Source of the DNA: Solirubrobacterales bacterium
GTDB lineage: Bacteria; Actinomycetota; Thermoleophilia; Solirubrobacterales; Solirubrobacteraceae
Direction: 5' to 3'
Assembly (NCBI GenBank): GCA_003132505.1
Contig: PKXY01000028.1
Span: 138,291-202,290, forward strand
DNA: 64,000 nt
The position numbers and the translations under genes are program-made. Shown here one piece after another: positions 1 to 9,040 of the stretch. The notes below the pieces were generated by a model. That model ran no database searches. It saw only the letters and a program-made list of their open reading frames with translations, and was not told the origin of the DNA. The first letter of the stretch is position 1, and every line of letters begins with the position of its first letter.

Positions 1-1
1 C

Positions 2-988
2 GGCGCCGGCGGCGGCGAGGTGAACGATGGCGGCACGAGCCTTCAGGCGATCACGCGCGGGGCGCTTTCCTCGCAGACGGAGACCTCAGGCACGCTCGGC
101 TTCGCCGGCAGCTACTCGGTGATCAACGGCGCGTCGGGAACGTTGACCTGGCTGCCGTCGGTCGGTCAGATCATCCCCGAGGGCGGCGTGCTCTACCGCG
201 TGGACGGGGCGCCGGTGATCCTGCTCAGCGGCAAGGTGCCGTTCTATCGCGCGCTGTCGGACGGGATGAGCGGCGCGGATGTCGAGCAGCTGAACCGCGA
301 CCTCGTCGGGCTGGGTTACGCGACGAGCGCGGAGCTGAGCCCGACGTCGGACGATTTCAGCGGCGCGACGGTTGACGCGCTGGAGTCGCTCCAGGACCAC
401 CTCGGCGTGACCGAGACGGGGACGCTCGCGCTCGGGCAGGCGGTCTTTCTGCCGGTACAGCGTCTGCGGATCACGAACGTCGCGGGAACGCTCGGCGGGG
501 GCGCGGGGCAAGGCGCGCCGCTGTTGACGGGCAGCTCGGCTCGGCGTGTCGTCTCGATCGAGCTCGACGCGGCGGAGCAGACCGATGTCGCGGTCGGTGA
601 CCGGGTGACGATCACGCTGCCTGACAACGCGAACACGCCGGGCGTTGTGACGTCGATCGGGACTGTCGCGAGCGCCAGCCAGAACGGCGGCTCGCCGACA
701 GTACCGGTGTCGGTCCGCCCGCTCGATCCTTCGGCAACCGGTTCGATCGACCAGGCGCCGGTCGATGTCGCGATCACGACTGGGAGTGTTAACAATGCGC
801 TGGTCGTGCCGGTCGATGCGCTGCTCGCGCTTTCGGGGGGCGGTTATGCGGTCGAGGAGGTCTCGCCCGCTGGGCGCCACCAGCTCGTCGGTGTCTCGCT
901 CGGCCTGTTCGACGACGCGAGCGGGATGGTCCAGGTGGGCGGTCCCGGGCTTGCGGTCGGGCAGCGCGTCGTGGTGCCGTCGCTGTGA
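2..988 (+). CDS. Efflux periplasmic-adaptor-like protein with peptidoglycan-binding domain (5' truncated by window edge)
   Basis: This is the C-terminal part of a MacA/HlyD-like adaptor that would link the ABC exporter encoded next to it to the cell envelope. The reading frame is open from base 2 (translating GAGGGE before the GTG at 20), so the true start lies upstream of the window. A peptidoglycan-binding type 1 module is visible ([19 protein letters not shown], then [13 protein letters not shown]), followed by beta-rich barrel-sandwich and beta-barrel segments ([32 protein letters not shown]). Its stop overlaps the start of the ATPase gene, so the three genes form one operon. The substrate is unknown. 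Confidence 0.8.
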   Translation, partial: GAGGGEVNDGGTSLQAITRGALSSQTETSGTLGFAGSYSVINGASGTLTWLPSVGQIIPEGGVLYRVDGAPVILLSGKVPFYRALSDGMSGADVEQLNRDLVGLGYATSAELSPTSDDFSGATVDALESLQDHLGVTETGTLALGQAVFLPVQRLRITNVAGTLGGGAGQGAPLLTGSSARRVVSIELDAAEQTDVAVGDRVTITLPDNANTPGVVTSIGTVASASQNGGSPTVPVSVRPLDPSATGSIDQAPVDVAITTGSVNNALVVPVDALLALSGGGYAVEEVSPAGRHQLVGVSLGLFDDASGMVQVGGPGLAVGQRVVVPSL

Positions 989-1767
989 GCCCCGCAGGCG
1001 CTGCACCCTCACGCGGTGTCGCGCCGCGTGCGGCAGGCTCCTCATCGCCGATGGCCGAGCGTGCCGATTGGCACGCGGTGGAGTCGCCGGTGCTCGAGCT
1101 CGAAGGCGTGAGCAAGGTCTACATGACCGAGCCCCCGGTGACCGCACTCGATCAGGTCAGCTTCAGCGTCGGCGCGGGCGAGCTGCTAGCTGTGGTCGGC
1201 CCGTCGGGCTCGGGCAAGTCGACGCTGCTGCACCTGATCGGGACGCTCGACCGGCCGAGCAGCGGCACCGTGCGGATCGATGGTGTCGATGTCGGCGGCC
1301 TCGATGATCGAGAGCTTGCGGCGTTGCGCGCGACGCGGATCGGTTTCGTCTTCCAGCAGTTCTTCCTCGCCGAGCACGAGAGCGCGCTCGAGAACGTCGC
1401 CGATGGGCTGCTCTATGCCGGCGTCGAGCCCGTGGAGCGGCGCGCGGCCGCCGCTAGCGCGCTGGCGCGCGTCGGGCTGGGCCCGCGAGCTGGCTTTCGC
1501 CCGACCCAGCTCTCAGGTGGTGAGCGCCAGCGTGTCGCGATTGCTCGCGCGCTCGTCGGTTCGCCGGCGATTGTGCTCGCCGATGAACCGACCGGGAACC
1601 TCGACAGCGCTTCGGGCGCCGGGGTGCTTGAGCTGCTCGAAGCACTCAACAAAGACGGTGCGACGATCGTTGTCATCACGCATGATCGGGAGATCGCGGC
1701 CAGGCTGCCGCGGCGGATCGAGATGCTCGACGGCCGCGTCGTCGCCGACACAACGCGGGCGCGGTGA
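985..1767 (+). CDS. ABC transporter ATP-binding protein, MacB/LolD type
   Basis: This is the nucleotide-binding subunit that powers the adjacent FtsX-type permease. It has a Walker A motif (GPSGSGKST), a Q-loop (FVFQQFF), an ABC signature ([15 protein letters not shown]), a Walker B motif ([12 protein letters not shown]) and an H-loop (VITHD). All are intact and in normal order for a subunit of about 230 residues. The GTG at 985 overlaps the adaptor stop. An internal ATG at 1051 (MAERADWH) is an alternative start that would remove a low-complexity N-terminus. The family exports lipoproteins, peptides or drugs by a mechanotransmission mechanism; the substrate here cannot be told. Confidence 0.9.
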   Translation: MSPAGAAPSRGVAPRAAGSSSPMAERADWHAVESPVLELEGVSKVYMTEPPVTALDQVSFSVGAGELLAVVGPSGSGKSTLLHLIGTLDRPSSGTVRIDGVDVGGLDDRELAALRATRIGFVFQQFFLAEHESALENVADGLLYAGVEPVERRAAAASALARVGLGPRAGFRPTQLSGGERQRVAIARALVGSPAIVLADEPTGNLDSASGAGVLELLEALNKDGATIVVITHDREIAARLPRRIEMLDGRVVADTTRAR

Positions 1768-3014
1768 GCGCCGCAAGCGCGAGCCCGCGTGGTGCCGCCA
1801 CGCGCGGCACAGGCACCCAGGCCGTGCTGGCGCCGTCGAAGCTGCGGTTCGGCGATCTCGCGCGGCTCGCGAGCGTCGGCCTTCGGACGCGGCGGGTGCG
1901 CGCGGCGCTGTCAGCGCTCGGGATCGCGATCGGCGTCGCGGCGATCGTCGCGGTGCTCGGCCTCTCGGCATCTTCGCAGGCCGGGCTCTTGTCGGAGATC
2001 AGCCGGCTCGGGACGAACCTGCTCGATGTGACCAACGGCCAGACATTGTTCGGTCAGACCGCGGAGCTGCCCGACGCGGCGCCGGCAATGATCAAACGGA
2101 TCGGCCCGATAACCCAGGTTCAGTACACCGGGTCGGTCAACGGCAACGTGTTCCGCAGCCCGCTGATCCCCTCGATCGACACCAACGCGATCTCGATCAG
2201 CGCCACCAGCCTCGGCTTGCCCGGCGCGGTCGGGACGAGCATCCGACAGGGCAGCTACCTGAACGCTGCAACCGAGCGCGAGCCGGTCGCCGTGCTCGGC
2301 GCCCAAGCCGCGCAACTCCTCGGGATCGACAGGGTGTTCGCCGGCGAGCGGATCTGGCTGGGCGGGATGTGGTTCTACGTCGCCGGGATCCTGCGCTCGG
2401 CGGTGCTCGCGCCGGAGATCGACAGCAGCGTCCTCGTCGGCTTCCCGGCCGCCGAGCGCTACCTCGACTTCGACGGCCACCCCTCCGAGATCTACGTTCG
2501 CACTCAGAACAGCCAGGTCGAGGCGGTCGACAACATCCTCGCCGCGACCGCAAACCCCGAGAGCCCGAGCAACGTCGACGTCAGCCAGCCCTCCGCAGCG
2601 CTCGTCGCAAGAGCCGACGCCCAGGGCGCGTTCAACGACCTGTTCCTCGGCCTCGCCGCCGTCGCGCTCTTGGTCGGCGCGGTCGGCGTCGCCAACATCA
2701 TGATCATCGGCGTCCTCGAACGCCGCTCGGAGATCGGCCTGCGCCGCGCACTCGGCGCGACGAAGGCAAACATCCGCACCCAGTTCCTCAGCGAAGCGAT
2801 CCTGCTCGCGCTACTCGGCGGCATCGTCGGTGTGCTCGCCGGCATCCTCGCCACCACGATCTACGCATCCACCAAAGGCTGGGCCGTGGTCATCCCGCCG
2901 CTCGCCTGGGGTGGTGGGCTCGCCGCCGCAATCGCAATCGGCGCGATCGCCGGACTAATCCCCGCCGTCCGCGCCGCGAACATGTCGCCAACCGAAGCGC
3001 TGCGAACGGTCTGA
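1764..3014 (+). CDS. ABC transporter permease, MacB/FtsX family
   Basis: This is the membrane subunit of the exporter. It has one N-terminal transmembrane helix (about residues 48-70, [20 protein letters not shown]). An extracytoplasmic MacB-type periplasmic core domain follows (about 75-285). Three C-terminal helices form the FtsX domain, with the conserved coupling segment [19 protein letters not shown]. The GTGA overlap with the ATPase stop indicates translational coupling. At 416 residues it has a normal length for the family. Together with the preceding adaptor and ATPase it forms a complete MacAB-like system without an outer-membrane partner, as expected in a monoderm organism. Confidence 0.9.
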   Translation: MSAASASPRGAATRGTGTQAVLAPSKLRFGDLARLASVGLRTRRVRAALSALGIAIGVAAIVAVLGLSASSQAGLLSEISRLGTNLLDVTNGQTLFGQTAELPDAAPAMIKRIGPITQVQYTGSVNGNVFRSPLIPSIDTNAISISATSLGLPGAVGTSIRQGSYLNAATEREPVAVLGAQAAQLLGIDRVFAGERIWLGGMWFYVAGILRSAVLAPEIDSSVLVGFPAAERYLDFDGHPSEIYVRTQNSQVEAVDNILAATANPESPSNVDVSQPSAALVARADAQGAFNDLFLGLAAVALLVGAVGVANIMIIGVLERRSEIGLRRALGATKANIRTQFLSEAILLALLGGIVGVLAGILATTIYASTKGWAVVIPPLAWGGGLAAAIAIGAIAGLIPAVRAANMSPTEALRTV

Positions 3015-3076
3015 GGCGCACACGACTCGACGATCGCCGCATAAATCAGCTTGGCCATCTTCACTCCAATCGGTCG

Positions 3077-3730
3077 TTACGGTGCAGCCACGGCCGCCAT
3101 TGAGCTGGTGGACCGGCCGAGGTAGCTGAGTGGGCCGGGATCGGCGACGTCAATCTCGTGAAAGCCAAGCCGGTCGTAGAAGGTTCGCGCACCTGTGTTC
3201 GCTGTCAGCATGCCGACGTGGACGGCTGGCGCGCCGCGTCGATGCGCCGCGGTCAGGAAGGCAGCGATGAGGCGTCTCCCGTGTCCGCAGCGCTGGAACG
3301 AAGGCAGCAGATCGATGTGCAGGTGAGCCGGGTAGCTCGCAAGCTCCGGCAGGATCATCCGTTCAGGGCGGTAATGAAGCGCGATCATGATGTCGTCGGG
3401 TTCGGTCGCCTCGCCCGATGGTTCGGGATAGTGGTGCGCCAACCGCGGAATCCACCGGTCGCGATAAGCGCCAACGAATGCCCGCGTGTCCGCCGTACCC
3501 ACCACGTAGCCCACGACACCACTCCCCTCGGAATCCAAAACGAAGGCGAGGTCCGGATCGAGCAACAGGTAGGGACCGGCAAACAGATTGGGCATGAGTT
3601 CATCGCCACGGTAGATCCCCCGTGCGTCACCACCCGCATCGGCCGTGCGAACGCACACCTCGTACACCGCGCCCAGATCATCCGCCCGGTAGGGGCGGAT
3701 CACCGTCTCGTTTGCTTCCGTGCTGCTCAA
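3077..3730 (-). CDS. GNAT family N-acetyltransferase
   Basis: This is a predicted cytoplasmic acyl-CoA-dependent N-acetyltransferase. The acetyl-CoA-binding motif A is visible (LLPSFQRCGHGRRLI), followed by a C-terminal NTGARTFYDRLGF segment typical of GNAT proteins. The frame is open much further upstream, but the start was placed at the TTG at 3730. A perfect AGGAGG ribosome-binding site lies 8 bases before it, and the conserved domain (TVIRPYRADDL) begins just after. That gives 217 residues. The substrate is unknown. The 5' end overlaps the tail of the MFS remnant, so the two may once have been co-transcribed. Confidence 0.85.
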   Translation of the reverse strand: MSSTEANETVIRPYRADDLGAVYEVCVRTADAGGDARGIYRGDELMPNLFAGPYLLLDPDLAFVLDSEGSGVVGYVVGTADTRAFVGAYRDRWIPRLAHHYPEPSGEATEPDDIMIALHYRPERMILPELASYPAHLHIDLLPSFQRCGHGRRLIAAFLTAAHRRGAPAVHVGMLTANTGARTFYDRLGFHEIDVADPGPLSYLGRSTSSMAAVAAP

Positions 3731-4050
3731 GGCTTGCGCCTCCTGACTCGTGCCTACTGTGGGCAGCGTCGGACCGCGCGAAGTCGCTTGGCGGGGCCGT
3801 TGCCGGGACCGCAGATCGTCGTGGCCTTTTGTCTGTCGCGAACACGAGCCCCACGGCGCTGAGGATGCCGGCCGCGAGTACCGTATCGCGGAGGCCAACG
3901 GCCTCGATGAGGAGGCCGCCGCCGAGCGCCCCCGTGCTGATGCCGACGTTTACTGCGGTGGAGGTAATCGCCGCCGCCAGGTCAATCCTCCCCGGCGCTA
4001 GCTCCAACACTTCGCCGCCCAGGGCGGTCGTCGGCTACGGCGCCGTCACG
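3678..4050 (-). pseudogene. Remnant of a DHA1-type MFS transporter (C-terminal end only)
   Basis: On the minus strand the sequence ATFVTAP-stop-PTTALGGEVLELAPG, then TSTAVNVGISTGALGGG and LRDTVLAAGILSAVGLV, matches the last two or three helices of drug-efflux MFS proteins. An in-frame TAG interrupts it at about 4034. The rest of the roughly 400-residue transporter is absent: the same frame upstream (4059-4340) does not look like a membrane protein. The remnant also runs on past the normal MFS end into the start of the GNAT gene. Only about 70 residues of recognisable homology remain. It lies divergent to a CGNR regulator, a common neighbour of such transporters. Confidence 0.6.
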
Positions 4051-4440
4051 AACGTCGCCTACCGGCGGAGCTCGCCGACAGTCCGGGTTGGCCGTGGCGG
4101 AGTCAGGTGTAATCCGGCCCAACCGGCGTGTCGTCTGCGACGCGGCACGATCACCTGCGGAGTGTCGTAGACAGTTGGCAGCGCCGGGGGTTGGAAGATG
4201 GCAAGCTGGCTGGGCGTGGACGGGAAGGACATCGGTCGGCTCCTTGATCGGTTCTGGCCTGGATTTTGCGGTGCAACCCACGCAGCGGCGTGGGTCCGCT
4301 GCCGCGCGCCGTTTACGGAAATGCCGGCCGCGCTGGTCATTCCGATCGGTCTGCCAGCATGCCTCGGTTACCTGCTATCGCCGTAACACCAGCAACATAC
4401 CATTCCCCTCGCCTCGTGTCAGCCTGTAAACTGCGTTTTG
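4051..4440. other. Gene-poor stretch between MFS remnant and CGNR regulator
   Basis: No convincing coding sequence is seen on either strand. The stretch probably holds the promoter of the CGNR gene: TAAACT at 4427-4432 lies 8 bases before the ATG at 4441 and could be a -10 element of a near-leaderless transcript. It may also hold eroded sequence of the lost MFS gene. Confidence 0.35.
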
Positions 4441-5076
4441 ATGGAAACCCACGGTCACTTCAAACAGGTGCGACTGGTCGGGGGCAACCTGGCGCTCGAC
4501 TTCGTGAACACCGAGACCGGGCCACACGACGGCCCGCCCGACGGCGACGCCCTGGAGAGCTACGAGGATCTCCTCAGCTGGAGCCGCCAGGTGGGTGCCA
4601 TCGGCAATCCACAACTGAACGCGCTCGCCCTGGCGGCGCGCGAGGCTCCGACGGCAGCCGCATCGGCGCTGCGCGAGGCGGCGCGCCTGCGGTCGCAACT
4701 CTGGGAGCTCTTCGCTGCGCTAGCACGCAAGCAGGAACCAGACAACGGGCTGCTCGGCCTGCTCCGCGACGACGCGGCGAGATCCCTTGGCTACGCGAAG
4801 CTCGCGAGGACAGGCGAGAGCTACGCCTGGGACTGGTCCGACTGCACCAGCCTCAACGCTTCACTATGGCCGCTGGTGCAGGCCGCAATCGACCTCGTCC
4901 AATCGCGCTCGCTCAAAGATGTCAAGCAGTGCGCCGCATGCCGTTTCCTTTTCGTGGACACGAGCAAGAACGGGAGCCGGCGTTGGTGCAGCATGGAGGA
5001 CTGCGGCAAGACGGCGAAGATGCGCCGGTACGTCGCCCGTCGCCAGGCCTCTCGCATGCCGGCACGGCCGGAATGA
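4441..5076 (+). CDS. ABATE/CGNR zinc-finger transcriptional regulator
   Basis: This is a probable stress-responsive DNA-binding regulator. It has an N-terminal ABATE domain (VRLVGGNLALDFVNT near residues 10-25) and a C-terminal CGNR zinc finger (about residues 160-200). In the finger CAACRFLFVDTSKNGSRRWC is followed by CGKTAKMRRY. The four cysteines are present, but the eponymous CGNR tetrad reads CGKT. The ATG at 4441 was preferred over the TTG at 4438. No clear ribosome-binding site is seen, so the transcript may be leaderless. Family members often sit beside efflux pumps, which fits the MFS remnant on the other side of the intergenic region. Confidence 0.85.
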   Translation: METHGHFKQVRLVGGNLALDFVNTETGPHDGPPDGDALESYEDLLSWSRQVGAIGNPQLNALALAAREAPTAAASALREAARLRSQLWELFAALARKQEPDNGLLGLLRDDAARSLGYAKLARTGESYAWDWSDCTSLNASLWPLVQAAIDLVQSRSLKDVKQCAACRFLFVDTSKNGSRRWCSMEDCGKTAKMRRYVARRQASRMPARPE

Positions 5077-5152
5077 CGCCGCCCCCACGGCCCGAGAACG
5101 CCTGAAAACACTGGAGAGCACGGCTTCGGCCGACACTTGCAAAGTACCGAGG

Positions 5153-5167
5153 TGCTACCTTGTAGCA
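5153..5167. promoter_or_regulatory. Palindromic operator of the toxin-antitoxin operon
   Basis: TGCTAC-CTT-GTAGCA is a perfect inverted repeat (6-bp arms, 3-bp centre) ending 2 bases before the antitoxin ATG at 5170. Phd/VapB antitoxins repress their own operon by binding such palindromes. The position suggests direct blocking of transcription or initiation. Confidence 0.65.
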
Positions 5168-5169
5168 TC

Positions 5170-5436
5170 ATGGATCGGATCGGCGTCAGAGAGCTTCGCC
5201 AGCACGCGAGCCGCTACCTCGCCCGGGTTGCGACCGGCGAGACGATTGAGGTGACCGATCGCGGCCGCCCGGTCGCCCTGCTGGTGCCCACTCCTGAGGA
5301 TCCCTGGCAGGAGCTCGTCGCGAGCGGACAGGTCATCGCTGCCAGCGGTGGGGGCGACGTGACGGACGACGCGCCCATCGATTACGGCATCGATGCGTCG
5401 GCGCGGCTGGCCGCACTGCGCGCCGACGAGCGGTGA
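5170..5436 (+). CDS. Phd/YefM-type antitoxin
   Basis: This is the antitoxin of a type II module: an N-terminal DNA-binding fold plus a C-terminal tail that wraps the toxin. The N-terminus MDRIGVRELRQHASRYLARV followed by TGETIEVTDRGRPVALLVP is the classic Phd/YefM signature. The remainder is an acidic, probably disordered toxin-binding tail. The ATG at 5170 was chosen because the domain starts exactly there. The frame is open from a TTG at 5137, but that would place the operator inside the coding region. It is 88 residues long, and the stop overlaps the toxin start by 4 bases, so toxin synthesis should be translationally coupled. Confidence 0.88.
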   Translation: MDRIGVRELRQHASRYLARVATGETIEVTDRGRPVALLVPTPEDPWQELVASGQVIAASGGGDVTDDAPIDYGIDASARLAALRADER

Positions 5437-5831
5437 AGCTCTACCTCGACTCCTCAGCGCTGGTGAAGCTGGTCCAGCAGGAGTCAGAGTCCGGCGCCCT
5501 CCGAGGTTTGATACTGGACCACAAACCCGACACGCTCGTGACGAGCGCGCTCGCACGGGTTGAGGTCGTCCGCGCCGTGTGGGGCGGTGGCCACCGCGCG
5601 GTCGATCAGGCGCGTCGGCAACTCGCGCGTCTCGATCAGATTGTGCTGGGCGGCGCGTTGCTCGACCGCGCGGCAGGCTTGGCACCCCAGGTCCAGTTGC
5701 GAAGCCTCGATGCCATCCACCTCGCCGCCGCACAAACCGTCGGTGACGACCTGCGAGCGATCGTCACCTATGACCGTCGCATGGCCGATGCTGCCGGAGC
5801 CCTGGGCCTCGTGGTGCAGACGCCAGCGTGA
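5433..5831 (+). CDS. vapC: VapC-family PIN-domain ribonuclease toxin
   Basis: This is a predicted Mg-dependent endoribonuclease toxin (132 residues, normal VapC length). The PIN motifs are present: YLDSSALVKL with the first acidic residue, a central acidic residue in SALARVEVVRA, RSLDAIHLAAA with the third acidic residue, and the C-terminal VTYDRRMADAA. GTG 5433 overlaps the antitoxin stop. Family members cleave tRNA or rRNA and arrest growth when the antitoxin is degraded. All catalytic acids look intact, so the module is probably active. Confidence 0.9.
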   Translation: MKLYLDSSALVKLVQQESESGALRGLILDHKPDTLVTSALARVEVVRAVWGGGHRAVDQARRQLARLDQIVLGGALLDRAAGLAPQVQLRSLDAIHLAAAQTVGDDLRAIVTYDRRMADAAGALGLVVQTPA

Positions 5832-5879
5832 TGTGCGGATCCCTACTCGGCGTCGGGCTGCGTGGTTGCCGGGGGGTCG

Positions 5880-6656
5880 TTACGTGTCCATGCTGCGTGT
5901 GCGCCAGGCGCCGAGGGCGAGGAATATGGCGATCCACGCCACGATTACGAGTGTGGCGGTGGTCGCTGACATCGCGATTGTGTTGCCGCCGACCGACACC
6001 GGGCTGTAGTGCGCTATCGCTTGGGTGAGGACCAGCTTCCGGGCGCTGCCGAGTGCGCTGATGTGGGTGATCAGCGGGCTGGCGACGACTTGCCAGGCGA
6101 TCAACGCGATGATCGCCGCCGGCTTCGATGTCGTTAGAGACGCGAGTCCTACGGCGACGACGCACAGCGCACCGGTGCCGAGGAACGTGAACGCGAGCCC
6201 ATTGATGATCGTGCTGCTCGGGGGTGTCGGTAGACCGCCCGCGAAAGCGAATATGCCGAGGCTGAGCAGTAGATAGCCGAGCAGCATCACGATCCAGCAC
6301 AGCGCCAGGGCGGCTGGTACACGGGAGGCAAACAGCGCCAGGCGCGAGCGGCCGGTGACGACGAGGTCGCGAAATACGCCGGCCGAGGCGTCCCCAGTGC
6401 CGGCTTCGACGCCGATCAGGATCGCGGCGAGCGGACCAAAGAACAGAGCGATCACGCGCAGGCCGTCTCTGAAGTTCTGTGCGCCCCCGGCGGGTCCGTA
6501 TTTGTGAGGGTTGGAGGAGTGCTCGATCGCGGCGACCAGGAAGTAGATGATGATCGGTGCGAGTGCCAGGACGAGCGTCCAGATCAGCGTTCCCCGCTTC
6601 TTGCGCAGCTTGAGGAAGTCGGCGCGTGTCATCTGAGCGGCGATCGTGGCGTTCAT
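5880..6656 (-). CDS. ABC-2 type transporter permease
   Basis: This is the integral-membrane partner of the ATPase encoded immediately upstream. About six transmembrane helices are visible in 258 residues, starting with GTLIWTLVLALAPIIIYFLV and ending with a helix around TATLVIVAWIAIFLALGAW. An N-terminal cytoplasmic segment (ADFLKLRKKRGT) is typical of bacitracin- or antibiotic-export-type ABC-2 permeases. Its ATG overlaps the ATPase stop in an ATGA. The substrate is unknown; the family exports drugs, lipids or peptides. Confidence 0.85.
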   Translation of the reverse strand: MNATIAAQMTRADFLKLRKKRGTLIWTLVLALAPIIIYFLVAAIEHSSNPHKYGPAGGAQNFRDGLRVIALFFGPLAAILIGVEAGTGDASAGVFRDLVVTGRSRLALFASRVPAALALCWIVMLLGYLLLSLGIFAFAGGLPTPPSSTIINGLAFTFLGTGALCVVAVGLASLTTSKPAAIIALIAWQVVASPLITHISALGSARKLVLTQAIAHYSPVSVGGNTIAMSATTATLVIVAWIAIFLALGAWRTRSMDT

Positions 6657-7660
6657 GCCGGCACCTCCTGCTGTTCGCTCGGGGTCGGGGCGTCGAGCCT
6701 TGCCGTGACTTCCAGGAAGCGCTGCTCGAGCGTGTGCCGGACCGGCTCCAGACGCAGGACACCGACGCCGGCATGCACGAGGGCGGCGTTGATCTGCGCT
6801 GCCGTCTCGACGCCGCCGGTGAGCAGTACACGCAGACCTTCCTCGGAGCGGTGCGCGTCACGCACGAGGTCGAGCTGTGTCAGCGTGGAGAGCGCGAGCT
6901 CTGGGTCATCGACGCCGATCTCGAGCTCATGCGCGGCGCCTTTGCCGCCGCCGGCGAGTTCGGCGATCGGCCCCTGCATGACGACCTTTCCGCGGTCGAT
7001 GATCGCCGCCGAGTCGCAGGTCTTCTCGACCTCGTCCAGCAGGTGTGAGGACAGGAACACGGTTCGTCCCTCTTGCTCGACGAGCTCGCGGATCATCAAG
7101 CGGAACTCCTGAATGCCACCGGGATCGAGGCCGTTGGTCGGCTCGTCAAGAATCAAGAGCTGCGGATCGGCGAGCAGGCATCGGGCCACGCCGAGCCGCT
7201 GGCGCATGCCCAGCGAGTATTTCTTGACCTTGTCCCCACCGCGGTCCGCAAGGCCGACCCGCGCCAAAGCCGGGGCGATCCGATCGCGCACCTCCGGGCC
7301 ACGCACCGCTGCCACAATCCACAGGTTTTCGCGTCCGCTGAGCTGCGGGTGGAAGCGGGGCTCCTCGACGATCGCTCCGACGCGCTGCAGCGCGACAGCG
7401 CGCTCCGCCGGAATGGGGTGGCCAAGTAGCCGCGCGCTTCCGGCACTCGCCTGGGTGAGGCCGAGCAGCATGCGGATCATCGTCGTCTTGCCCGCCCCGT
7501 TGGGGCCGAGGAAACCAAAGGCGGAGCCGCGTGGGACGCGCAGATCGATCGCGTCGACCGCAACGCGATTACCGAAACGCTTTGTCAGACCCGACGTCTC
7601 GATCGCCGGCTCTGCGGCGCCATCCGATGTCGCCGCAGAGACCTCCTTACGTGTTGCCAT
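6653..7660 (-). CDS. ABC transporter ATP-binding protein, DrrA/CcmA type
   Basis: This ATPase energises the ABC-2 permease. It has a Walker A motif (FGFLGPNGAGKTTMIRMLLG), a signature (YSLGMRQRLGVARCLL), a Walker B motif (LLILDEPTNGLDPGG) and an H-loop (FLSSHLLDE). A C-terminal extension of about 90 residues (HELEIGVDDPELALSTL onward) is the usual accessory domain of drug-exporting members. The ATG at 7660 was taken rather than the TTG three codons earlier. It is co-oriented with the membrane protein and PadR gene upstream, which suggests a PadR-controlled export operon. Confidence 0.9.
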   Translation of the reverse strand: MATRKEVSAATSDGAAEPAIETSGLTKRFGNRVAVDAIDLRVPRGSAFGFLGPNGAGKTTMIRMLLGLTQASAGSARLLGHPIPAERAVALQRVGAIVEEPRFHPQLSGRENLWIVAAVRGPEVRDRIAPALARVGLADRGGDKVKKYSLGMRQRLGVARCLLADPQLLILDEPTNGLDPGGIQEFRLMIRELVEQEGRTVFLSSHLLDEVEKTCDSAAIIDRGKVVMQGPIAELAGGGKGAAHELEIGVDDPELALSTLTQLDLVRDAHRSEEGLRVLLTGGVETAAQINAALVHAGVGVLRLEPVRHTLEQRFLEVTARLDAPTPSEQQEVPA

Positions 7661-7726
7661 CAAGCCCAATCATGTCGGTCTCCGCGGTCGCGGTGCGGAC
7701 GCTACTGGTTACGGCGCGTCACCGAG

Positions 7727-8632
7727 TTACGACCGGGCCGTTCGCGGAGCGACCGCACGCCATCCGCGCCGCGTCGTGGTGACCGCCAGCGATGCTGCAA
7801 CGAGCATGACGACGAGTTGCAGGACGAGCGAGATCGTCACGCTGGTGGGATGCAAAGGCCCATTCCCCGACGCGGCCAGGCCAGGGACATCGACCGACAG
7901 GGCGATCGCATAAAGAGCGGTGAACAGGGCGATCACGACCATGGCCGCGGTGATGATCGCGCCGCATCCGAATGCTAGGAATAGTCGCCGGCGTGCGACG
8001 GGCATGAGAAAGAGCACCCGGCGTGAGGCGATGACGCACACCGCGCCGCACACCAGCCCCGCCAGTCCCCACGCGATGAACGCAATTCCGCTCCCGGTCG
8101 TGGCCTGGGAGCGCTGGCCATGAGCAACCAGCCCGATTACGGTCGTCAGTCCCGCGAAGGTGATCACGGCCGCCACGGGCAGGCTCACCAACAGCCGCAG
8201 CCGCCGCTCGTGGCGCGCGCGAGCGAGCGCCACGACGACCAGTGGTAGCGCGCCGGCAACAAGGGCGAGCGACGCGACGATCGCAAGGATCTGAATCGCG
8301 GCGTGGGCGGACCCGAGCAAAGGATGGCCGTTTCCCGCCTTCGAAAATGGCGCGTCCTCGGTCGTGATGGCGAAGCCGGATCCGGCGGCCGCGAAGGCCA
8401 CCCAGCACGCGAGCACGCCACTCATGCTCGCGCGCAACCGATCGTCGAGCTCGACTACGCCACCCAGGCTCGCCGGGGGCCGCAGGTGAGCAGCGAGCGC
8501 GCCGCGCAGCAGATCGAGCACGGTCCGCGAGCGCGGCGGCTCGTCATCCAGCAGCGCTCGCATCTCATCGCCGTACCGCCAGCGGAAGGCCAACGGATAG
8601 GTCAGCACTGCGAGCAGCGCCAAACGCCGCAT
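7727..8632 (-). CDS. Multi-pass membrane protein next to PadR regulator
   Basis: The protein has 301 residues. Its N-terminal cytoplasmic segment (YPLAFRWRYGDEMRALLDD, then RTVLDLLRGALAAHLRP) is a motif I know from membrane proteins often paired with PadR regulators in actinobacteria. About six hydrophobic helices follow. No enzymatic motif is visible. The ATG overlaps the PadR stop (ATGA), so the two are translationally coupled. The protein could be an effector or sensor for the ABC exporter downstream, but this is inference from position only. Confidence 0.75.
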   Translation of the reverse strand: MRRLALLAVLTYPLAFRWRYGDEMRALLDDEPPRSRTVLDLLRGALAAHLRPPASLGGVVELDDRLRASMSGVLACWVAFAAAGSGFAITTEDAPFSKAGNGHPLLGSAHAAIQILAIVASLALVAGALPLVVVALARARHERRLRLLVSLPVAAVITFAGLTTVIGLVAHGQRSQATTGSGIAFIAWGLAGLVCGAVCVIASRRVLFLMPVARRRLFLAFGCGAIITAAMVVIALFTALYAIALSVDVPGLAASGNGPLHPTSVTISLVLQLVVMLVAASLAVTTTRRGWRAVAPRTARS

Positions 8633-8952
8633 CAGCGTGGGATCTCCGCGAGACGCAGACGCTCGAGCCCGCTCCGCGTCACCCGGTCAAGCGAGCGCAA
8701 CTGCTCCTCGAGCGCAACACTGCCGGCGCCCGTCAACCGGTACGGCCGTCGGCGATCCTCTGCCGGCAACGCCTCGATCAGGCCGTTGCCCTCAAGTCGC
8801 GCGAGCGCGCCATAGAGCGTCCCAGGCCCCAACCGCACCCCGGAAAGCCCCTCCACATCCGTCGTGATCGCATATCCGTGCTTGGGACCCTCGGCGAGGC
8901 TCGTTAGCACCAGCAACCCGACATCTGTAGACCGCTCACTGATAGATCGCAC
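8632..8952 (-). CDS. PadR-family transcriptional regulator
   Basis: This is a winged-helix repressor. The characteristic segment LLVLTSLAEGPKHGYAI is followed by LGPGTLYGALARLEGNGLIE and DRRRPYRLTGAG. The GTG at 8952 was preferred over the ATG at 8970. TATTAC lies 6 bases before the GTG, which would suit a leaderless promoter, and the extra N-terminal residues (MWYYYV) look like translated promoter. With the ATG it would be 112 residues long. It heads a four-gene minus-strand run with the membrane protein and the ABC exporter and probably represses that operon, as is usual for PadR/ABC pairs. Confidence 0.88.
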   Translation of the reverse strand: MRSISERSTDVGLLVLTSLAEGPKHGYAITTDVEGLSGVRLGPGTLYGALARLEGNGLIEALPAEDRRRPYRLTGAGSVALEEQLRSLDRVTRSGLERLRLAEIPR

Positions 8953-9040
8953 AACGTAGTAATACCACATCGAGGCGACAGCCGAGCGGAGTCGGGGCGC
9001 CGTTCGCCACGCTGGCCGCGACGATTGTCAGCGCCGCTGG

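Noticed and set aside
86-1147. Long minus-strand open frame opposite the adaptor gene
   Set aside because: Arg-rich composition with no motif; it is the mirror of a high-GC coding strand, and the plus-strand adaptor has clear domains.
1280-3103. 607-codon plus-strand open frame
   Set aside because: A shadow of the ATPase and permease genes, both of which have intact family motifs in their own frames.
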